DNA of 64,000 nt from Gemmatimonadota bacterium (GTDB taxonomy: Bacteria > Gemmatimonadota > Gemmatimonadetes > Longimicrobiales > Gaopeijiaceae), in the NCBI GenBank assembly GCA_029262115.1, contig JAJCZZ010000072.1, positions 38,018-102,017 of the forward strand. Reading direction: 5' to 3'. Below are positions 35,210-41,496 of this stretch, piece by piece. Below the pieces are notes generated by a model. It ran no database searches, had not been told where the DNA came from, and was given only the letters and a program-made list of their open reading frames with translations. Positions within the stretch are counted from its first letter, which is position 1, and each line of letters opens with the position of its first letter. The position numbers were made by a program, and so were the translations under genes.

Positions 35210-36522
35210 GGGTGAGGCAGGGCCCGGCCTTTCTTGTCTTTTTCGTCGGGCTCGGAGCCTGGGCGGGGGCGCCCGCGCTGGCAGCCCAACAACTGGAGTG
35301 GGGCATCCTCGCCGACTACCAGCTCGTGGGCTACCTCTCGTCACCGGACGGGCTGGAGGCGCTGGGACGCAACCAGGCCATGTTCCGGTCCGACGCCGAG
35401 CTGCGGATCGGCCGGTGGGGCCGCGCCTTCGCCGAGATCGAGGCCCGGGCCGACCACGCTGTGACGGATCGGAACCGCCTGTACGTGCGGGAAGCCTACG
35501 CGGATCTGTTCCTGGGCCCCCTCGACGTGCGGGTGGGGCGCGCCGTCCACCCCTGGGGGCGTGCCGACCAGGTGAATCCCACGGACTACTTCGGGGCATG
35601 GGACTACACCGATCTCTTGGACGCCCCGGAGGAGCCCCTGGGCCAGACGGCCCTCCAACTCCGCTGGTATCGCGGCGCGGGGTCCGTGGAGGTGGTGGTC
35701 GCCCCCCGCTTCCGGGCGAGCCTCCTCCCGGCTGCCGGGACCCGGTGGTGGCCCGATTTCCCCGACAGCGTAAGGGTCCCCGGGACCGGCACCTCCCCGG
35801 ATGTCCTCGTTCCGGCTGAGTTCGCGTACGGCCCCGTGTCCTGGCCGGGCGGGGCGGGACGTCTCGCGTACGGGGTGAGGATCTCGGGAGCCGTGCGCGG
35901 GTGGGACCTGTCCGTCGCCGCGTACGAAGGTCCCTCGGACCTGCCGGCTTACGCCGTGGAGACCGAGTTCGATCCGGCGACGGGGCGGGTCTCGGCACGC
36001 CTGGACCGTCCCTACTACCGCCTGCGGTCGCTGGGCGCGGACTTCGCGACGGTGATGAGCGGGGTCGGCGTGCACGGCGAAGGTGCATGGTACCGTCCGG
36101 CGGACGACCCTCGGATCCCGGCCGGGGAACGGCTGGACTGGGTCCACTGGGTCCTGGGCGCAGACTATGGTCTGTCCGGCGCCGTGGGGGAGCGGGACCT
36201 CTTCGTGCTCCTGGAGTGGTCGCGCATGGCCTGGCCCTTCGACGAGTACGAGCCGGAGCCCCTGGACCTGGCGTACGTCTTCCGCAACGCGCTCCTGGCT
36301 CGCGCGGAGCTGGCTCGCGTTGGGTTCGGAGGCTGGGAGATGGAAAGCGCGTGGGATCTCGCGGAGGGCGGATGGCTCATGCGCTTCGCCCGGTCGTGGC
36401 ACCCGGCCCGAGGGCTGCGCCTGGAAGCGAGGGCGGACCTCCTCGGTGGCGCCGAACATTCACTGTTGGGCACCTACGCTCGCAACCGCCGATTGCACGT
36501 CCGGCTCACTTACGAGCGCTGA
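35206..36522 (+). CDS. DUF1302-like outer-membrane beta-barrel
   Basis: 438-aa exported protein. Signal peptide to about residue 27 ('ALAAQQ'). Many alternating beta strands and the segment 'DVRVGRAVHPWGRADQVNPTDYFGAWDYTDLLD' match the DUF1302/porin-like partner of the MMPL-LolA unit. It ends with the amphipathic 'LHVRLTYER' strand typical for barrel assembly. It would form the outer-membrane exit of the three-gene system. The GTG start at 35206 overlaps the upstream stop (GTGA). Confidence 0.82.
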   Translation: MRVRQGPAFLVFFVGLGAWAGAPALAAQQLEWGILADYQLVGYLSSPDGLEALGRNQAMFRSDAELRIGRWGRAFAEIEARADHAVTDRNRLYVREAYADLFLGPLDVRVGRAVHPWGRADQVNPTDYFGAWDYTDLLDAPEEPLGQTALQLRWYRGAGSVEVVVAPRFRASLLPAAGTRWWPDFPDSVRVPGTGTSPDVLVPAEFAYGPVSWPGGAGRLAYGVRISGAVRGWDLSVAAYEGPSDLPAYAVETEFDPATGRVSARLDRPYYRLRSLGADFATVMSGVGVHGEGAWYRPADDPRIPAGERLDWVHWVLGADYGLSGAVGERDLFVLLEWSRMAWPFDEYEPEPLDLAYVFRNALLARAELARVGFGGWEMESAWDLAEGGWLMRFARSWHPARGLRLEARADLLGGAEHSLLGTYARNRRLHVRLTYER

Positions 36523-36558
36523 CGCCGTTCAGCGACCACGGATTCGCCGTGACGTGTA

Positions 36559-37794
36559 TCACACGGTGCACAGGGGCTGCGGCCTGACGCGCGGCTCCCC
36601 CCTCGCCTCCATAACCGCCAGCTTCCTCGCCCTCTCAGGACTCCGCAGGACGATGGTGCCGTTCGCCCCGACTTCGTCCCGGAGCCGGCGGAACACGCCC
36701 CACTGCACGACGATGTCCATCACCAGATAGAAGATGGCTCCCAGCGAAGCGATACGGCTCAGATCGAATAGGACGGCGAGCAACCCCGCGGCCACGACGG
36801 TATACACCAGCGCGTGCCTCTGGACGGTCCCGGACATCCCGAAGTGCCGGTGGGGGATGATGTCCATGTCGGTGAGCATCGCGATCATCCGGGAGACCGC
36901 GAAAACACTGGCGATCAGGCCGGAGGTGGTGGCGATGATGGCGATGGCGATCGTGAACCAGAGCCCGTACGGGCCAAGGGCGGGACGGGCAGCCTCTGCC
37001 AGCGAATAGTCCCGGGCCTCGATGATCTCCGGTACCGAGAGGTTCGCACCCACCGCCAACGCCACCAGCAAGTAGACGACCAGGCAGATCGTGAGCGAGA
37101 TCACAATGGCGCGCCCGACGTTACGGTGCGGATCCACGAGTTCCGCACCACTGTTGGCGATGGTCGTGAAGCCTTTGAACGCCAGGATGGCGAGGGCCAC
37201 GCCAGCGAGGAAACCGCCGGGGGATGTCGTATTCGCGACCCCGTCCGCGGCCGCTTCGAAGGAGAGTCCCGAAGCCCAGAGCGCCGCGACGGCGAAAGCG
37301 ATGAGGCCACCGATCTTCAGGAGCGCGGCGACCTGTTGCAGCCGCCCGACCACCGCGTTGCCGGCCACGTTGACGAGGAACGCAAAGACGATGAGACCCA
37401 CGGCCAGCAGGGCGACGAGCCCTCCCCGATCTTCCATGTCGAAAAGCCGGAGCGTGTAGGTCCCGAAGGTTCGAGCGACCAGACTCTCGCTGATGACCAT
37501 GGAGAGCGCCATGAGGAGAGCCGAAGCCCCCGTGACCGTGCCCGCCCCGTAGGCCTTCCGGAGGTAGACAGCGATCCCCCCGGCCGACGGATACGCGTTC
37601 GACATCTTCACGTACGCATACGCGCTGAAGCCGCTGACCACCGCGGCAACCAGGAACGCCAGCGGGAGCAGCGCGCCGGAAAACTCCGCCACCTGCCCGG
37701 TCAACGCAAAGACTGCGGCGCCGATCATGACGCCCGTGCCCATGGACACAGCGCCGAACAGAGAGAGGCTGCCCTTCTCGTAGGGTTGGCTCAT
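36559..37794 (-). CDS. APC family amino acid permease
   Basis: 411-aa secondary transporter with about 12 membrane helices. 'GAVSMGTGVMIGAAVFALTG' (about 11-30) is the APC helix-1 motif, 'YPSAGGIAVYLRKAYG' the helix-3 region and 'AILAFKGFTTIANSGAELVDPHRNVGRAI' the helix-6 to loop motif of the superfamily. The substrate is probably an amino acid but cannot be named. ATG 37794 is preferred as it directly precedes 'SQPYEKGSLSLFGAVSMG', the normal start of the family; a longer frame from 37869 adds an Arg-rich leader. It converges with the outer-membrane barrel gene. Confidence 0.88.
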   Translation of the reverse strand: MSQPYEKGSLSLFGAVSMGTGVMIGAAVFALTGQVAEFSGALLPLAFLVAAVVSGFSAYAYVKMSNAYPSAGGIAVYLRKAYGAGTVTGASALLMALSMVISESLVARTFGTYTLRLFDMEDRGGLVALLAVGLIVFAFLVNVAGNAVVGRLQQVAALLKIGGLIAFAVAALWASGLSFEAAADGVANTTSPGGFLAGVALAILAFKGFTTIANSGAELVDPHRNVGRAIVISLTICLVVYLLVALAVGANLSVPEIIEARDYSLAEAARPALGPYGLWFTIAIAIIATTSGLIASVFAVSRMIAMLTDMDIIPHRHFGMSGTVQRHALVYTVVAAGLLAVLFDLSRIASLGAIFYLVMDIVVQWGVFRRLRDEVGANGTIVLRSPERARKLAVMEARGEPRVRPQPLCTV

Positions 37795-37892
37795 CGAGCG
37801 TGCACCTTTTGTGGAGCGTCTATACGATGGGCCGTGGATCGTAGCAGTTATAGCGCAGGATCCGGGCATGCAGCCGCTCCGCCGACACCTCG

Positions 37893-38062
37893 CTGACGGA
37901 TCATGACCACCCGCCTACCCCCTCCGGGATCGCACGGGCGCTGGACGCCTATGTCCAGCTCGTCAAGGCGCTCCGATGAGTACGGGGACCAAGCTCGGGA
38001 AAGTCGATCTGGATGTGAGCGCCGAGCGTTACCAGGCGTTCAAGCGACGTACCAGAACTTAG
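37893..38062 (+). pseudogene. Possible remnants of a MarR-like regulator gene
   Basis: Two short plus-strand coding scraps overlap as ATGA at 37976-37979. The first reads 'LTDHDHPPTPSGIARALDAYVQLVKALR' and stops, which resembles the N-terminal helix of MarR-family regulators. The second is a 28-residue reading frame starting 'MSTGTKLGKVDLDV'. Neither is long enough to be a domain. The similarity is a visual impression only. The rest of the 278-bp gap between the permease and the PrcB-like gene shows nothing else. Confidence 0.2.
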
Positions 38063-38072
38063 GGACGTACCA

Positions 38073-38561
38073 CTAGTTGCACCTGTGGACGACCTCACTG
38101 ATGGAGAACTCTACGTCGCTATCCAGCCTGTCGACTATTACCGCATCAGCTGGGCTCGTGGGTTCATCCGGCGTCCGACACTCCGGCCCAGGGGAGGTCA
38201 CGCGAACCACGACCTGAAGTCCGTCATCTGACGCCCGCACCTCCGTGATCTCCACAGTATAGCCACCCGAAGGCCTCGGTCCGACCGCTGCCACCACGAT
38301 GATGGATCTAGTGAAGTCGGCCCTTCGAGCCGGTGGCGACAGTCCCGCGTCCTGCCAAGTGCTCGTCCAGTCCGCGTCGCTGCGCACGACGTCAAACATC
38401 GGCGAGCGGAACTGAGTCTGCGCCGTCGAGAGCTCGTCAATACGTTGGAAGGCAACTACCGGCTCGAAAGGACTCATGCATGCAGCGGAGCCGATCAGAA
38501 CCAGGCCTCCAACGCGCGCGATGAGAGCCTTCAGAATGACCTCCCTCTCAATATGCAGCAT
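38073..38561 (-). CDS. PrcB-like (protease complex subunit) lipoprotein
   Basis: About 162 aa, with a C-terminal PrcB-like domain: 'DADWTSTWQDAG', 'DFTRSIIVVAAVGPRPSGGYTVEITEV', 'DGLQVVVRVTSPGP' and a final 'PADAVIVDRLDSDVEF'. In Treponema, PrcB associates with the dentilisin protease; elsewhere the role is unknown. The signal sequence is lipoprotein-like with 'IGSAAC'. The start is uncertain: ATG 38561 has no ribosome binding site, while GGGAGG lies 5 bp before an in-frame CTG at 38534 that would give a perfect short lipoprotein signal ('LKALIARVGGLVLIGSAAC'). GC looks lower than in neighbouring genes. Confidence 0.7.
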   Translation of the reverse strand: MLHIEREVILKALIARVGGLVLIGSAACMSPFEPVVAFQRIDELSTAQTQFRSPMFDVVRSDADWTSTWQDAGLSPPARRADFTRSIIVVAAVGPRPSGGYTVEITEVRASDDGLQVVVRVTSPGPECRTPDEPTSPADAVIVDRLDSDVEFSISEVVHRCN

Positions 38562-38829
38562 CAAAGGCATCCACGAGTCCGTATCCCGAACCACTCCATC
38601 CAAGGGTGTTCGCAGTAGACGTCAAGCGGGTCATAATCTGGCTGTTGCTCTCCGTATGGTGAATGGACCACAATATTGGTGATTGAAGATCAAGGGCGTC
38701 ACGAGCGCCACGGGGCCATGAGCACCGTGAGGGGGGCTATATCAGCATAGCGCGCCCCCCCCCGCGAGCCCATTGTGCGACACTGGCGGCACGGTCCTCC
38801 GGCGTCCTGGATGAGACCCCTGCCCGTAC

Positions 38830-39102
38830 TCAAGACCCGTGGATCGCGCCTCCCCAGCGCCTCCACAACGCGTTGTGGATCGGCGTGAACACGAGGCCGG
38901 CGTAGGCCCCGTAGAGAAACGCTTCCACCAACCCGATGGCGAATCCCGCAGGCGTGAGCCACCGAAAACCCGGCAACATCTGCTCCAGAAACGCGGTCAT
39001 GTGCAGCGACTCGGGGACGATGAGCCCGAAGGCGATGCAGACCAGAAAAGTCACCGCGCTGAAGAGGGCCAGCGACCAGGTGACGACCTTAGTGTTCAGC
39101 AT
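38830..39102 (-). CDS. DUF5676-family small membrane protein
   Basis: 90-aa protein with two hydrophobic segments (about residues 6-27 and 49-73). 'VTWSLALFSAVTFLVCIAFGLIVPESLHM' and 'GFAIGLVEAFLYGAYAGLVFTPIHN' match the DUF5676 family, which is recurrent in copper and heavy-metal resistance regions. It overlaps the end of the upstream His-rich gene by 14 bp, so both form an operon under promoter box F. ATG 39102 has GGGTGGA upstream. Function unknown. The 38562-38829 interval after it has only a weak imperfect hairpin near 38730-38765. Confidence 0.78.
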   Translation of the reverse strand: MLNTKVVTWSLALFSAVTFLVCIAFGLIVPESLHMTAFLEQMLPGFRWLTPAGFAIGLVEAFLYGAYAGLVFTPIHNALWRRWGGAIHGS

Positions 39103-39301
39103 GTTCGTCCACCCTCGGCCCGGGGGCCTCACCTTCGTTTCTCGTCGCCTCGTCTCCTTGGGGCGCCCGATGCGAACCCTCGTGCCCGCCGTGCTCGTGC
39201 CCGCCGTGTCCGTGCCCGTGCCCGCCGTGCATCTTCACGTGCATCCAGATGAAGACCGCCCCGACGACCAGCCAGAAGAAGTTTTCCAGGAACCAGTCCA
39301 T
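39089..39301 (-). CDS. Small His-rich membrane protein (DUF2933-like)
   Basis: 70-aa protein: one membrane helix at about residues 5-21 ('LENFFWLVVGAVFIWMH') followed by a His/Gly-rich stretch (about 22-45, with repeated Gly-His units) and an acidic tail. The layout matches DUF2933-like proteins found with copper genes. The His cluster should bind transition metals, probably on the periplasmic face. GAGGTGG precedes ATG 39301. It is the first gene under promoter box F. Confidence 0.75.
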   Translation of the reverse strand: MDWFLENFFWLVVGAVFIWMHVKMHGGHGHGHGGHEHGGHEGSHRAPQGDEATRNEGEAPGPRVDEHAEH

Positions 39302-39362
39302 CGTACCACCTCGCCCGTCATGGGTCCGTGTGCCCACACCGCCTGCCCGCCCGTCATGACAA

Positions 39363-39417
39363 AAGGTGCACCGCCGCCCATGAAGGCCCGGTGAAGCGTA
39401 CGTGAAGGTTCGTTTAC
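39363..39417 (-). promoter_or_regulatory. Metal-regulon promoter box F (His-rich/DUF5676 operon)
   Basis: On the minus strand: GTAAAC (39417-39412), TTCACG (39406-39401), TTCACC (39395-39390) and TTCATG (39384-39379) at exact 11-bp period, then 10 bp and CACCTT (39368-39363) as -10-like element. Transcription would start near 39356, about 55 nt before the ATG at 39301. It is divergent from box E. Confidence 0.7.
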
Positions 39418-39455
39418 CGTCCGGGCGGCTCGTTCACTTCCAACCCCTGTGTTCG

Positions 39456-39510
39456 ATTAGGAACCCTTCACCGCACCTTCACGACGGCTTCATTCGCCAG
39501 CGGCCAAGTT
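39456..39510 (+). promoter_or_regulatory. Metal-regulon promoter box E (flavoprotein gene)
   Basis: A weak ATTAGG (39456), then TTCACC (39467), TTCACG (39478) and TTCATT (39489) at exact 11-bp period, then 10 bp and CAAGTT (39505-39510) as -10-like element. Transcription would begin near 39517, about 31 nt before ATG 39548; an upstream in-frame start at 39509 would lie outside the transcript. Confidence 0.65.
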
Positions 39511-39547
39511 GGAGTACGCACCGATACTCCGCCTCTGGAGAAGCGCC

Positions 39548-40822
39548 ATGCCCCTCGATACCATCGACACCCAGATTGCCGTCGTCGGCGCCGGTCCGGC
39601 CGGCGCCCGCGCGGCCGAACTCCTCTCCCTAGCGGGGGCCGAGGTCCTCCTTCTCGATCCCAAGGCGCCGTGGGAGAAGCCGTGTGGTGGGGGACTCACC
39701 GACTCGGCATTTCAGGACATCCCGGAACTCCATGAGTTGGAACCACGCATGCGTTTCATCCGGGACGTGCGTATCGAGACCGACGCCGAGCACGGCTTCC
39801 AGGTCCCCCTCTCTACGCCCATCCGCGTGGTCTCCCGCCTCACGCTGGCCCAGTGGCAACTGGAGCGTGCCCTGGCTGCAGGGGCCGAGCACCTTCCCCG
39901 GCGAGCCCGGAGCATCCGGCGGCTGAGCGGCCGCTGGCGCATCGAAACGGACGAGGGGATCGTCCTGGCCGACCGCTTGGTGGGCGCCGACGGCGCGGCG
40001 AGCCTGGTCCGCAGGGCCGTGGCGCCGAAGTTCGAAGTGGAGCTGGCGCCCACCCGCGTCGCCTTCGTGCCCGGTGGCGGCCCGACCCCCGAAACGATGC
40101 TTCTACGCTTCTTCCCCCGCGTGGCCGGATACGTGTGGGACTTCCCCCGACCGGACCACCGCTCGGTGGGGGTGGGGCTCCAGGAGGGTGGCTGGCGCCG
40201 CCCGCGGATGGACGACGCGGTGGACGAGTTCCGCCTTTCTACGGAGGCGTGCCGCTGCGACGACGACAAGGTGGAGCGCGCCGGCGCCGTCATCGGTACC
40301 GCGCAACTCGGTCACGGAGACTTCGCGAGGATCGCGGGCGAGGACTTCGCCCTCCTGGGTGACGCGGCCGGCTTCGCCGACCCCACCACCGGCGAGGGCA
40401 TCCGCAACGCCATGCGCTCGGCCGAGCTCCTGACCACGGCTTGGCTCGGCGACGGGACATTCGCGGCATACCCCGGCCTCGCACGGCGGGCCTTCGAGCG
40501 CGAGTTCCGGGTGAGCCGGGTTCTCCGACGCCTCGTCTTCGAAGGTGAGAGCACGTCGCGCGTCCTCGAGGCCGCTCGGCACTCATCCGCGGCACACGCA
40601 CTGGTGGCCACGATAGCCGATGCCGTCAACGAGCACGACACGTCGCCCCTGAGCCTCATGAGCCGTTGGTGGCGGGCACGCCGCGCCGCCCGGGCGGAGG
40701 ACCTGAGGGTCCAGTCCGGAGCCCGCGTCGCCGCCCCGTGCGGAGGATGCGACTGTGGCTCTTCACCTTCAGTCGATCGGAGATACATCCCCGAGGAGTT
40801 GGAAGAGGGGAGGGCCCTTTGA
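39548..40822 (+). CDS. FAD-dependent oxidoreductase, geranylgeranyl-reductase-like
   Basis: 424-aa flavoprotein. The FAD Rossmann motif is 'VVGAGPAGARAAELLSLAGAEVLLLDP' (about 11-37), followed by 'EKPCGGGLT', the 'CGGG' signature of the geranylgeranyl-reductase/digeranylglycerophospholipid-reductase group, and 'LLGDAAGFADPTTGEGIRNAMRSAE' as the second FAD motif. It probably reduces isoprenoid or quinone-type double bonds. The C-terminus ends in a Cys cluster 'CGGCDCG' that may bind metal. GGAGA precedes ATG 39548. It is driven by promoter box E, so it seems to be part of the metal regulon. Confidence 0.85.
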   Translation: MPLDTIDTQIAVVGAGPAGARAAELLSLAGAEVLLLDPKAPWEKPCGGGLTDSAFQDIPELHELEPRMRFIRDVRIETDAEHGFQVPLSTPIRVVSRLTLAQWQLERALAAGAEHLPRRARSIRRLSGRWRIETDEGIVLADRLVGADGAASLVRRAVAPKFEVELAPTRVAFVPGGGPTPETMLLRFFPRVAGYVWDFPRPDHRSVGVGLQEGGWRRPRMDDAVDEFRLSTEACRCDDDKVERAGAVIGTAQLGHGDFARIAGEDFALLGDAAGFADPTTGEGIRNAMRSAELLTTAWLGDGTFAAYPGLARRAFEREFRVSRVLRRLVFEGESTSRVLEAARHSSAAHALVATIADAVNEHDTSPLSLMSRWWRARRAARAEDLRVQSGARVAAPCGGCDCGSSPSVDRRYIPEELEEGRAL

Positions 40823-40846
40823 GACGGACAGAGCGAGGAAACGATC

Positions 40847-41458
40847 ATGGATAGCGCCGTCGGGCTGGTGCAGACCTACCTCCGAGTGAACGGCTACTTC
40901 ACCGTCGTCGAGTACCCGGTCGTCGAGCTCCAGGAGGGCTTCCGGACGGCGACCGACCTCGACATACTCGCGTTCCGGTTTCCGGAAGCGGGGCGGATGA
41001 TACCCGGTGAAGAGGACCAGCTACCCCGGCGCCACCCACCCTTCCGAACCGACCCACTCCTTGGCATCCCCACCAATAACTCCGACATGCTGGTGGGCGA
41101 AGTGAAGGAGGGCGCGGCGGAGTTCAATCGCAGCAGCCGACGCCCGGAGGTACTGGCAGCAGCGCTGGCACGCTTCGGGTGCTGCCCGGCCGAAAGCGCG
41201 CCCGGCATGGTCCAGGACCTCCTGCGATCAGGCCGCGCCGCTACGCCCCAGGGACACACGATTCGGATGGTGGCCTTCGGATCCGTGGTGGGGCCGGGCA
41301 CGGGTGGCGCTCCCTACCTGCAAGTCCCCTTGGATCATGTCGTTCGCTTCCTGGAGGAGTGGATGGAGAGGCATTGGCCGGTCCTCCGGCACACCCAGAT
41401 CAAGGACCCGGTTTTGGCCTTCCTGGCCACGCTGGCCAAGGCGCGCGGACACGCATGA
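40847..41458 (+). CDS. Hypothetical protein with possible PD-(D/E)XK nuclease-like core
   Basis: 203-aa soluble protein, no signal peptide. 'TATDLDILAFRFPEAG' (about 35-50) followed by 'DMLVGEVKEGAAEFN' (about 80-94) has the spacing and residues (Asp, then Glu-x-Lys) of a PD-(D/E)XK-type nuclease core; the C-terminal 90 residues are helical. It lies 24 bp after the flavoprotein gene, on the same strand, so it is probably co-transcribed. I do not recognise the family, and the nuclease-like reading is a motif match only. Confidence 0.6.
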   Translation: MDSAVGLVQTYLRVNGYFTVVEYPVVELQEGFRTATDLDILAFRFPEAGRMIPGEEDQLPRRHPPFRTDPLLGIPTNNSDMLVGEVKEGAAEFNRSSRRPEVLAAALARFGCCPAESAPGMVQDLLRSGRAATPQGHTIRMVAFGSVVGPGTGGAPYLQVPLDHVVRFLEEWMERHWPVLRHTQIKDPVLAFLATLAKARGHA

Positions 41459-41496
41459 TCGGCGGACAGCGTGCGGTGTGTCCACGCCCACCCCAC

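Noticed and set aside
34088..36088. 666-codon minus-strand open frame
   Set aside because: Antisense to the RND, LolA-like and barrel genes, very Arg/Pro-rich, no motif.
38730..38765. Terminator-like hairpin after the DUF5676 gene
   Set aside because: Arms are imperfect (internal mismatch) and no T tract follows on the minus strand.
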